Of a DNA stretch of 5,548 bases, positions 1-5,043 are shown piece after piece. The notes under the pieces were generated by a model, which saw nothing but the letters and a program-made list of their open reading frames with translations, did no database searches and was not told the DNA's origin. This DNA comes from Methanoregula sp. (lineage in GTDB: Archaea > Halobacteriota > Methanomicrobia > Methanomicrobiales > Methanospirillaceae): NCBI GenBank assembly GCA_022710665.1, contig JAKLGN010000089.1:1-5548 (forward strand), given 5' to 3'. Made by a program: the position numbers and the translations under genes. The first letter of the stretch is position 1, and each line of letters begins with the position of its first letter.

Positions 1-332
1 TTTCCCGCAAGCTGCTTCCGGACTGTGACGCCCATGCCACCCTTGCCGATGAACGCCCGTATTCCCCGCTCAAGCAGGAATCCCGCGAGCTCGTTCAAAC
101 GGGCGGAAGTCGTGGGGCCGGCTGCAATGATTTTTTTATCCAGGACAACCGGGCCGCAGTGGTAGATAACTGCACCTTTCGGATCGAACGGGATCCCTTC
201 TTCCTGCATCCGGAGGTGCGCTTCGTCCCGGGCAGTATAGACAATGCCGGAGAGCTCGACATGGTCACCTGCTTTGAGCGCAAGAACTTCATCACCGAGC
301 GGGGTACGGATCTGTACGGGTTTTACCCTCAT
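1..332 (-). CDS. fumB: Fumarate hydratase class I, beta subunit (C-terminal domain protein), 3' end cut by window edge
   Basis: This is the beta half of the split, iron-sulfur class I fumarase, which hydrates fumarate to L-malate in the cytoplasm together with the alpha subunit encoded just upstream. 110 residues are visible from ATG at 332, beginning MRVKPVQIRTPLGDEV; the rest lies beyond base 1. The family motif GPTTSAR is at residues 72-78 and IGKGGM at about 95-100. From family knowledge, the Thr in GPTTSAR belongs to the active site, working with the Asp of CQDTG in the alpha subunit. The start is well supported: ATG overlaps the alpha stop codon as ATGA, and a perfect Shine-Dalgarno sequence GGAGGTGA sits 4 bases upstream. 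This arrangement implies translational coupling and matched subunit amounts. L(+)-tartrate dehydratase beta (TtdB-like) is the main alternative, but the methanogen context favours fumarase. Confidence 0.93.
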   Translation of the reverse strand, partial: MRVKPVQIRTPLGDEVLALKAGDHVELSGIVYTARDEAHLRMQEEGIPFDPKGAVIYHCGPVVLDKKIIAAGPTTSARLNELAGFLLERGIRAFIGKGGMGVTVRKQLAG

Positions 333-1165
333 CGTTTCACCTCCGCCGTGGCATGCCGGTTCGCCCAGCACTGGACGTTCACGGCCACGGGTAATGATGC
401 CGTATGGCAGCCTGCCGCCTTCACCTTCACGGCAAGAGCGGTGAAGTCCCCGCCAAGTCCCATAGGGCCGATACCAAGCCTGTTGACAGAGTCGCAGATC
501 TGCTGCTCGAACCCGGTCATGCTATCCACCGGCAGGAGCAGCGCTTCCTTGGCAAGCGCAGCGGCACTGTCGAAGGTTCCCCCGATCCCTACCCCGAGGA
601 AGACCGGCGGGCAGGGCCTGCCTTCCGCGTACAGCATCGTTTCGACCACGAATCCCTCGATGCCATACACCTGGGAAGGAAGGAGCATCGATATACGGGA
701 GCAATTCTCCGCTCCTGCCCCTTTGGGAAGCACGGTCACGGTGAACCGCTCGCCCGGCTTCACATGGATGGCCGGCATACCGACACTTGTATTATCCCCG
801 GTATTATGCCGTGTGAGGGGGTCCACGACATTCGGCCGGAGCGGCACCTCCTTTGTTGCCCTCCGGACGCCTCCTTCAACAGCGTCATAGAGGTCCTGCG
901 TGAGCGGGACATCGGGAGGAAGGGTGAGGTAGATGACCGGCACACCGGTATCCTGGCACATCGGGATACCATGCATTTCTGCCAGTTCAATATTTTTGAG
1001 AATATGCTCAAACTCGCCGCGGGCAACGGGACTTGTCTCGGCAGCGGCTGCTTTTCTGATGACCCGCAGCACATCCGGCGGGAGGTGGGTGACTGCTTTC
1101 CGGTACGCCTGGAAGGTGGCGTCCGTAAGAGCGGATAAGAGGGGATCCTGAGCCGGTCTCTTCAT
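329..1165 (-). CDS. fumA: Fumarate hydratase class I, alpha subunit (4Fe-4S N-terminal domain protein)
   Basis: Iron-sulfur subunit of the two-subunit class I fumarase, 278 residues, a normal length for a stand-alone alpha chain. Visible motifs: CQDTG at residues 70-74 (Cys70 is a probable cluster ligand and Asp72 a probable catalytic residue), RHNTGDNTSVGMPAIH at 119-134, CPP at 185-187, GIGGTFDSAA at 193-202, GIGPMGLGGD at 231-240, and QCWANRH at 265-271. Cys70, Cys185 and Cys266 match the three-Cys 4Fe-4S spacing known for this family. In methanogens the enzyme serves the incomplete TCA pathway that feeds biosynthesis; fumarate can be reduced by the CoM/CoB-dependent thiol:fumarate reductase. 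ATG at 1165 has no Shine-Dalgarno sequence but lies about 28 bases from a TATA-like box, suggesting a leaderless transcript. An out-of-frame ATG four bases further upstream (1169) would not give this protein. It is co-transcribed with the beta subunit. A tartrate dehydratase alpha role cannot be excluded from sequence alone. Confidence 0.94.
   Translation of the reverse strand: MKRPAQDPLLSALTDATFQAYRKAVTHLPPDVLRVIRKAAAAETSPVARGEFEHILKNIELAEMHGIPMCQDTGVPVIYLTLPPDVPLTQDLYDAVEGGVRRATKEVPLRPNVVDPLTRHNTGDNTSVGMPAIHVKPGERFTVTVLPKGAGAENCSRISMLLPSQVYGIEGFVVETMLYAEGRPCPPVFLGVGIGGTFDSAAALAKEALLLPVDSMTGFEQQICDSVNRLGIGPMGLGGDFTALAVKVKAAGCHTASLPVAVNVQCWANRHATAEVKR
337..344 (-). promoter_or_regulatory. Shine-Dalgarno site of fumB
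   Basis: GGAGGTGA on the minus strand, 4 bases upstream of the beta-subunit ATG and inside the 3' end of the alpha coding region. It is a full match to the archaeal 16S anti-SD tail and fixes the beta start at 332. It contrasts with the absence of any such site before the alpha subunit. Confidence 0.85.
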
Positions 1166-1186
1166 TCATGTATACTGAGGAATGAA

Positions 1187-1200
1187 AGGTAAATATACCT
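1187..1200 (-). promoter_or_regulatory. Candidate promoter of fumAB: TATA-like box inside a palindrome
   Basis: The minus strand reads AGGTATATTTACCT. The TATA-like core TATATTT (1191-1197) is centred about 29 bases upstream of the fumA ATG, the usual archaeal TATA-to-start distance for a leaderless message. The box is framed by an inverted repeat, AGGTA-N4-TACCT, so it could also be an operator overlapping the promoter. The -28 placement supports the promoter call; the operator role is only inferred. Confidence 0.55.
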
Positions 1201-1256
1201 CTGCGATGGCAGGGCCATGATATGAACGGGGGAAGATGCGAAATATCCGGTACGGT

Positions 1257-1284
1257 AAAAAAAATAATAAAATCCAAAAAAAAT
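1257..1284 (-). terminator. Oligo-T terminator downstream of the L10e gene
   Basis: Immediately after the L10e stop codon the minus strand carries three T-runs: T8, then GGA-T4, then ATTA-T8. There is no strong hairpin. U-rich tracts without a stem are the typical intrinsic terminator of archaeal RNA polymerase, and this one separates L10e from the fumarase promoter. Confidence 0.7.
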
Positions 1285-2064
1285 TTACTTCTTGCCGCCC
1301 TTTGCATGGGCGCCTTTCTTATCTTCAGCCTTGGCGGGTGCTGCTTCCTTGCCACCCTTTGCTGCCGGGGCTGCACCCTTCGCGGGTGCCGCTGCTCCCT
1401 TTGCTGCCGGGGCTGCACCTTTGGCTTCCTTGCCGCCCTTCGCGGGTGCCGCTCCCTTTGCGGGCTCAGCAGCAGCTTCCGCTGCCTCTTCGGCAACAAC
1501 CGGTGCTGCAACAACCCGCTCACCGACAAGCTTCGGTGCTGCAATGATCCTGCCGCTGACCTTGATCGTACTGACCTTGAGCCGTGACGGAGTCGGGAGC
1601 TTGTGACCGCTGTGCCGGAGTGCATCCTTGATCTTTTCCAGATATTGGGGGGTGGAATAGACCGTCATGATCTTCTGGCCGGGTTCCACCCGGGCAGCCG
1701 TCCCGACAGCCTTGCCAAACGCGAGGCGCATGCCTTCCGAGACACGGTCGGCACCGGCTCCGGTTGCCTGCTTGTTCTCGCGCAGGACATGATGAGGGAA
1801 AACGCGTACCTTGAAATGGAAGTTTGACCTGCCCACATCCTTCATCAGCCGCCTGTTGGCGGTGATACGGGCAGCCTCAAGGGAACTGTGCCGGATCTGG
1901 CAGGCTTCATCTACGAGAAGATCTACTTCGGTCGGGAACTCCTGGGAGAGGTTCCCCATCTCGAACTGTACAATCTTGTTGCCGGGAACACCGCCCATAT
2001 ATTCGCGCCGGGTATAGGCTTTTTTGGAAATGTCCCTGTACATCTTTGCCGGTTTTCTGACCAT
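1285..2064 (-). CDS. rpl10e: Large-subunit ribosomal protein L10e (uL16 family) with long Ala/Lys/Gly/Pro C-terminal tail
   Basis: Core protein of the archaeal 50S subunit, placed near the peptidyl transferase region and A-site tRNA according to the uL16 family. The 259-residue product starts [20 protein letters not shown]. Diagnostic blocks are [16 protein letters not shown] (56-71), [24 protein letters not shown] (84-107) and [16 protein letters not shown] (111-126). The family fold ends near residue 170; archaeal homologues are usually about 160-180 residues. The remaining roughly 85 residues are a tail: a hydrophobic/acidic stretch (about 184-200, [17 protein letters not shown]) and then a basic low-complexity part (201-259) holding 23 Ala, 14 Lys, 11 Gly and 6 Pro, built from PAKG/AAKG/GGKE units. 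The reading frame is unbroken to TAA, so the tail is encoded in frame rather than produced by a visible frameshift. The ATG at 2064 follows AGGAGT. The gene is 121 bases downstream of the ABC operon on the same strand and probably has its own promoter. Confidence 0.95.
   Translation of the reverse strand: MVRKPAKMYRDISKKAYTRREYMGGVPGNKIVQFEMGNLSQEFPTEVDLLVDEACQIRHSSLEAARITANRRLMKDVGRSNFHFKVRVFPHHVLRENKQATGAGADRVSEGMRLAFGKAVGTAARVEPGQKIMTVYSTPQYLEKIKDALRHSGHKLPTPSRLKVSTIKVSGRIIAAPKLVGERVVAAPVVAEEAAEAAAEPAKGAAPAKGGKEAKGAAPAAKGAAAPAKGAAPAAKGGKEAAPAKAEDKKGAHAKGGKK
1355..1453 (-). repeat. In-frame tandem-like repeats encoding the L10e tail
   Basis: Two exact direct repeats lie in the 3' part of the L10e gene. 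A 23-base unit (plus strand begins CCCTTTGCTGCCGG) occurs at 1355-1377 and 1397-1419, 42 bases or 14 codons apart. An 18-base unit, CCCTTCGCGGGTGCCGCT, occurs at 1376-1393 and 1436-1453, 60 bases or 20 codons apart. All spacings are multiples of three, so duplication kept the frame. They encode the PAKG/AAKG motifs. Such repeats can vary in number between strains through slippage or recombination. Confidence 0.8.
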
Positions 2065-2072
2065 CGCGTTCT

Positions 2073-2078
2073 ACTCCT
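2073..2078 (-). promoter_or_regulatory. Shine-Dalgarno site of the L10e gene
   Basis: AGGAGT on the minus strand, with the GGAG core 9 bases before the ATG at 2064. It supports that start and shows that this message has a 5' leader, unlike the probable leaderless fumA message. Confidence 0.65.
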
Positions 2079-2110
2079 GTGGATATCATTAAAAGCGGGC
2101 AGAAATATCA

Positions 2111-2122
2111 GGTATTTTTACC
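2111..2122 (-). promoter_or_regulatory. Candidate promoter/operator of the L10e gene: AT-rich box within a dyad
   Basis: The minus strand reads GGTAAAAATACC, an inverted repeat GGTA-N4-TACC around an A-rich TATA-like core, 47-58 bases upstream of the L10e ATG. A start of transcription about 25 bases downstream would give a leader of roughly 25 bases that includes the AGGAGT site. The same GGTA-N4-TACC frame surrounds the fumAB TATA-like box. Assignment is by position and composition only. Confidence 0.35.
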
Positions 2123-2185
2123 GATATTGATGCCGGTACGCTTCACAAACTGCTTTAATAAAATGGAGATGCGGCGTATTAAACC

Positions 2186-2947
2186 TTACTGGATTGAGCA
2201 GTTCAGGTTGATAAGGTCAAGGACCTCGCGCCGGACCTGCGCAAATGCCGGGCTCGTACGGTCACGGGGCCGGGACAGATCCACGGGAAAGACCTGACAA
2301 ATCCGGCCTGGCCGGGGTGTGAGGACGATAATCCTGTCAGAGAGAAAGACCGCTTCGTCAACGCTGTGGGTTATGAAAACCACTGTCTTTTTCGTTGCTT
2401 CCCAGATCTCGAGGAGCTCCTTCTGGAGCATGTTCCTTGTCTGGGCATCAAGCGCCCCGAATGGTTCGTCCATGAGGAGCAGTACCGGATCGAGCGCCAG
2501 TGCCCGGGCTACCGCCACCCGCTGCCTCATCCCGCCCGAGAGTTCTGAAGGATAACTGTCCCGGAACTGGGTGAGGTTGACGAGTTTAAGGTAACGTTCC
2601 GCCAGACGATACCGGTCGTCCTTCGTCATTCCCTGCATCTCGAGGCCGAACGCGATGTTGTCAATCACCGACCGCCACGGGAACAGGGAATATTCCTGAA
2701 AGACCATCCCTACTCTTGCGTCTGTCCCTTTCATTTTTTCGCCATCAAGAACAATAGAGCCCGACTCCGCAGAATCAAGGCCGGCGATCATGCGCAGGAG
2801 CGTGGTCTTGCCGCAACCGGAGGAGCCAAGAATGCAGACAAACTCCTTGTCCTGAACCTCGAGACTGATATTGTCGAGAACCACGAGGCTGGAGCCATCC
2901 TCGCGGGGAAAGGCCTTGCTGAGGTTGCGGATCTCCAGCTTGCCCAT
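2186..2947 (-). CDS. ABC transporter ATP-binding protein, NitT/TauT family (SsuB/TauB-like)
   Basis: Cytoplasmic ATPase that powers the importer formed with the adjacent permease and lipoprotein. The product is 253 residues. All ABC elements are intact: Walker A GSSGCGKT (41-48), Q-loop Gln84 in VFQEYSLFPW, signature LSGGMRQR (136-143), Walker B VLLLMDEP (155-162), D-loop GALD (164-167) and switch His194 in FITHSVDEA. The SLFPW block and the ITHSVDEAVFLSDRI region are typical of the nitrate/sulfonate/taurine subfamily. The start at ATG 2947 is preferred over an in-frame ATG at 2971. It overlaps the permease stop as TGATG and has GGAGGTG five bases upstream, while the earlier ATG has no binding site and would add eight residues lying inside the permease gene. 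The exact substrate class cannot be decided from the ATPase. Confidence 0.94.
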   Translation of the reverse strand: MGKLEIRNLSKAFPREDGSSLVVLDNISLEVQDKEFVCILGSSGCGKTTLLRMIAGLDSAESGSIVLDGEKMKGTDARVGMVFQEYSLFPWRSVIDNIAFGLEMQGMTKDDRYRLAERYLKLVNLTQFRDSYPSELSGGMRQRVAVARALALDPVLLLMDEPFGALDAQTRNMLQKELLEIWEATKKTVVFITHSVDEAVFLSDRIIVLTPRPGRICQVFPVDLSRPRDRTSPAFAQVRREVLDLINLNCSIQ

Positions 2948-3750
2948 CACGCCACCTCCCCGGTCCGCCATTTCAGGAACCGCCCTTCAATGTAATACCG
3001 GAATATCATGTCGATAACAAGGCCTATCAGGCCAAGGAGGATCATGTACACGACCACGGAGTCCATCTGGTGGAGATCATAGAAGAACCAGAGGTCCTTG
3101 CCCAGGCCGTTGTTGGAGACCCCGAAGAGTTCCGCGGCAACGAGACACATCCACCCGACGCCGGTAGCAATCCGGATCCCGGAGATCACGGAGGGCAGGG
3201 CGGCGGGAAACGCGATGTACCGTATCTGGTCACGGGTCCGCGTGCACCCGAGCATCCTGCCCGCCTCAACAAAGATCCGCGAGACGCCCCGGAAGCCGGT
3301 GTAGGTGTTGATCAGGATCGGGAAGACCGCCCCCATAAAGATGACAAACCCGGCAGAGACCGGCGTGAACCCGAACCAGATGATCGCAAACGGGATCCAG
3401 GCAAGGGGGGGAATCGGCCGGAGGATCTCTATGATCGGATTGAGGAATGCATCCATCCGGCTGTTCCAGCCCATGACAATCCCGATCGGGATGCCGATCA
3501 AAAGAGCCCCGCCGAGGCCGATGGCAAAGTGAATCAGGCTTACCCTGAAATCGCTCAGGAGGACCCCTTTCTGCAGGAGAGCGATGAACGCAAAGAAGAC
3601 GTCCACCGGGCCCGGCAACAGGAACCTGTTTCTGATAAGGAAGATGGCATAGCAATGCCAGGCGATCAGGGTGAGAATGATGGCAAGAATGCCCGGCCAG
3701 TGATCCTTCACCCGTTGTACTTTGCCTGCGATGGTACTCACCTCATCCAT
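2947..3750 (-). CDS. ABC transporter permease, NitT/TauT family (SsuC/TauC-like)
   Basis: Membrane-spanning subunit of the importer, 267 residues, normal for the SsuC/TauC family; it probably works as a homodimer. Hydrophobic segments are visible at about residues 20-40, 70-94, 107-127, 130-150, 188-210 and 232-252, consistent with six membrane helices. The cytoplasmic EAA loop, which docks on the ATPase, is at about 162-185 (EAGRMLGCTRTRDQI followed by FPAALP). RPIPPLAWIPFAIIWFG (111-127) is a hallmark of this subfamily. ATG at 3750 is the only reasonable start: no earlier ATG, GTG or TTG lies between it and the upstream in-frame stop at 3790-3792. It has no clear Shine-Dalgarno sequence, although coding begins within a 91-base gap after the binding-protein gene. 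A weak TATA-like stretch (about 3793-3799) could provide an internal promoter, but this is uncertain. The 3' end overlaps the ATPase start by one base, implying coupling. Confidence 0.94.
   Translation of the reverse strand: MDEVSTIAGKVQRVKDHWPGILAIILTLIAWHCYAIFLIRNRFLLPGPVDVFFAFIALLQKGVLLSDFRVSLIHFAIGLGGALLIGIPIGIVMGWNSRMDAFLNPIIEILRPIPPLAWIPFAIIWFGFTPVSAGFVIFMGAVFPILINTYTGFRGVSRIFVEAGRMLGCTRTRDQIRYIAFPAALPSVISGIRIATGVGWMCLVAAELFGVSNNGLGKDLWFFYDLHQMDSVVVYMILLGLIGLVIDMIFRYYIEGRFLKWRTGEVA
2953..2959 (-). promoter_or_regulatory. Shine-Dalgarno site fixing the ATPase start
   Basis: GGAGGTG on the minus strand lies 5 bases before ATG 2947, within the last codons of the permease gene. It decides between the two in-frame ATG candidates (2947 and 2971) in favour of 2947. 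Confidence 0.8.
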
Positions 3751-3818
3751 TATCTTGTCTGTACGGGACCCTGTTTCGGACAGAGCAGTTTACCAGTATA
3801 GTACCCGTGCATAAGAGC

Positions 3819-3838
3819 AAAAAAGGTTGGGGAACCTT
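3819..3838 (-). terminator. Hairpin plus T-run between binding-protein and permease genes (attenuator-like)
   Basis: On the minus strand, three bases after the binding-protein stop codon, AAGGTT-CCCC-AACCTT folds into a perfect six-pair stem with a four-base loop, and a T6 run overlaps its 3' foot. It looks like an intrinsic terminator or a 3'-end-stabilising stem. Its place inside the operon suggests partial read-through, with more binding protein than permease and ATPase, as is common for ABC importers. The stem is short and only moderately GC-rich, so strength is uncertain. Confidence 0.6.
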
Positions 3839-3841
3839 CCC

Positions 3842-4843
3842 TCAGCTCTTCTGGTAGAAGGTGAGATCGAAGATCTCTTCTTTGGTGAGAGGTTTTTTTA
3901 TGTAGCCGAGGTTGTACTGGATCGTCGCGTAATCGAGGACCGGACTGACGATGACATTCGGGTCTGACGCCCAGTCCCCGTCCCATTCGGAAAGCGAAGC
4001 CTTCACATCAGTTACATTTGCACTGGTCTTCTTTGCATAGATCTCTGCGGCTTCGTCACGGTTCAGCTTGTTCCAGGCAACAGCTCTGTCATTGGTAGCG
4101 ATGATCTGCCGGACAATCTCCGGGTGCTCGCGGATCAGTTTGCCGCTGACTACGAGAACACAGCAGGTATGGTTCGGGTACATCTCACCGGAATGGACAA
4201 CGATCTTTCCCTTCCCCTGGTTCACGACAGTGCTGGGGGAGGGAGTTGGCAGGAAAATACCTTCAACTTTCCCGGCAATGATGGCCGTGACAGCGTCACC
4301 CGGGGCCATACCCTTGATAAAGACGTCCTTGTCGGGGGTGAGGTTGTTCCTGGTGAGCCAGTCTTTCAGAACCGTGTCCTGGATGCTGCCGGCCGGGAAG
4401 GTTGCAATGGTGGTGCCCTTCAGACTTTGCGGTCCCGTATAGTCAAGGTCGTTCCTCACGACAAGATCGGATCCCTGCGTGTTGACGCCGGCAACGATCC
4501 TGGCGTCAAGGCCGGTCGCGAGCGCTGTCAGGACCGGGGCTGCGCCGACGTAGGCAACATCGAGTTCCCCGGCCTGCATGGCCGCCATCTCGGGCGGTCC
4601 GCTCGGGAACACCTTGTCGGAGACATTGCCGACACCCAGCGGGGCAAGGTCCTGCTGCCACCAGCCCTTCTCCATGGCCGTGATCTCCGCCATCTGGTGA
4701 GTGCTGGGCTGGTATCCTATCCGGAGGTCTTTCACGGGTGCCGCCGTTGTGGGGGTTGTACCCGAAGGCTGGGTGCAGCCGGCTGTGAGCAGTAAGAGGG
4801 CAATGGCGATCAGCGCGATTGCCTCAATCCTCATCGGTTTCAT
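3842..4843 (-). CDS. ABC transporter substrate-binding lipoprotein, NitT/TauT family (SsuA/TauA-like)
   Basis: Extracytoplasmic receptor that delivers substrate to the permease/ATPase. The 333-residue product starts MKPMRIEAIALIAIALLLLT. It has a charged N-terminus, a hydrophobic core (about 9-19) and the lipobox LTAGC with Cys23 as the lipid anchor. A short Thr/Pro-rich linker (about 28-36) leads to the mature periplasmic-binding-protein-type domain. Family features are RIGYQPSTHQ (41-50), FPSGPPEMAAMQAGELDVAYVG (79-100), the hinge block FPAGSIQDTVLKDW (149-162) and PNHTCCVLVVSG (223-234). ATG 4843 is preferred over the longer TTG start at 4864: it gives a standard signal peptide and sits about 27 bases from a T-rich TATA-like box; neither start has a Shine-Dalgarno sequence. 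Homologues bind sulfonates, taurine, nitrate, bicarbonate or thiamine precursors. The specific ligand here is unknown. It is the first gene of the importer operon. Confidence 0.92.
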   Translation of the reverse strand: MKPMRIEAIALIAIALLLLTAGCTQPSGTTPTTAAPVKDLRIGYQPSTHQMAEITAMEKGWWQQDLAPLGVGNVSDKVFPSGPPEMAAMQAGELDVAYVGAAPVLTALATGLDARIVAGVNTQGSDLVVRNDLDYTGPQSLKGTTIATFPAGSIQDTVLKDWLTRNNLTPDKDVFIKGMAPGDAVTAIIAGKVEGIFLPTPSPSTVVNQGKGKIVVHSGEMYPNHTCCVLVVSGKLIREHPEIVRQIIATNDRAVAWNKLNRDEAAEIYAKKTSANVTDVKASLSEWDGDWASDPNVIVSPVLDYATIQYNLGYIKKPLTKEEIFDLTFYQKS

Positions 4844-4866
4844 GAGCTTATTGTTGCCGGTCAATC

Positions 4867-4874
4867 ATAAAAAA
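4867..4874 (-). promoter_or_regulatory. Candidate proximal TATA box of the ABC operon
   Basis: TTTTTTAT on the minus strand is centred about 27 bases upstream of ATG 4843. With no ribosome binding site in front of that ATG, this fits a leaderless message starting at or next to the start codon. It competes with a second candidate at 4922-4927. Confidence 0.4.
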
Positions 4875-4903
4875 GTGCTTTTAGGGGGCAATTTTTCTCC
4901 ATT

Positions 4904-4914
4904 ATTGTATCAAT
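4904..4914. promoter_or_regulatory. Candidate operator, copy 1 (ATTGTATCAAT)
   Basis: ATTG-TAT-CAAT is a short dyad. It shares ten consecutive bases (ATTGTATCAA) with a second copy next to the regulator start. It lies seven bases downstream of the candidate distal TATA box of the ABC operon, where a bound repressor would block initiation. The match and placement are seen directly; the role and the binding by the divergent regulator are inferred. Confidence 0.45.
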
Positions 4915-4921
4915 AGTTGGG

Positions 4922-4927
4922 ATAAAA
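4922..4927 (-). promoter_or_regulatory. Candidate distal TATA box of the ABC operon
   Basis: TTTTAT on the minus strand, about 80 bases before the binding-protein start. Transcription from here would begin near 4898-4902 and give a leader of about 55-60 bases. That leader would include a 13-codon open frame from ATG 4902 to TGA at 4861-4863. The copy-1 dyad lies between this box and the predicted start. Confidence 0.3.
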
Positions 4928-5010
4928 TTCTCCAAAAATAGATAATTTTGTGTATAATTGTCCACATCCGCCAGCCTGCCCCGGCATTATTTCAGGACAA
5001 AAAGAAACAT

Positions 5011-5023
5011 TTTTTAAAAAATT
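5011..5023 (+). promoter_or_regulatory. Candidate TATA box of the regulator gene
   Basis: TTTTTAAAAAATT, the most AT-rich run near the gene, is centred about 27 bases before the ATG at 5044. No Shine-Dalgarno sequence precedes that ATG, so the message is probably leaderless or nearly so. Confidence 0.5.
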
Positions 5024-5029
5024 AACCTG

Positions 5030-5043
5030 ATTGTATCAACAAT
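5030..5043. promoter_or_regulatory. Candidate operator, copy 2 (ATTGTATCAACAAT)
   Basis: ATTGT-N4-ACAAT is a dyad that contains the same ATTGTATCAA as the copy at 4904-4913. It ends directly before the regulator ATG and begins six bases after the TATA-like run, so a protein bound here would cover the transcription start. This is the classic place for autoregulation; binding is inferred. Confidence 0.45.

Noticed and set aside
159..1138. Long plus-strand frames (about 240 codons each) across the fumarase genes
   Set aside because: They are shadows of fumA/fumB in GC-rich DNA. The minus-strand proteins contain full family motifs and a coupled start; the plus-strand translations show none.
1222..1587. 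Plus-strand frame of 121 codons that looks like a small Cys-rich secreted protein with a hydrophobic N-terminal part
   Set aside because: It is antisense to the L10e tail. Its Cys and Gly runs are the reverse reading of Ala (GCA), Lys and Pro codons in the repeats, and it starts inside the terminator region. No family is recognisable.
2123..2185. Terminator for the ABC operon after the ATPase gene
   Set aside because: Only a weak T-rich stretch (TTTTATT near 2157-2163) and no convincing hairpin are present; read-through into L10e cannot be excluded, so no terminator was called.
3070..3801. Plus-strand 243-codon frame rich in Asp, Glu, Pro and Arg, opposite the permease
   Set aside because: It is antisense to a well-conserved membrane protein; its charged composition is the expected complement of hydrophobic codons. 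It has no motifs and no binding site.
4124..4795. Plus-strand 223-codon frame opposite the binding protein
   Set aside because: It is a shadow of the lipoprotein gene, with no family features or upstream signals.
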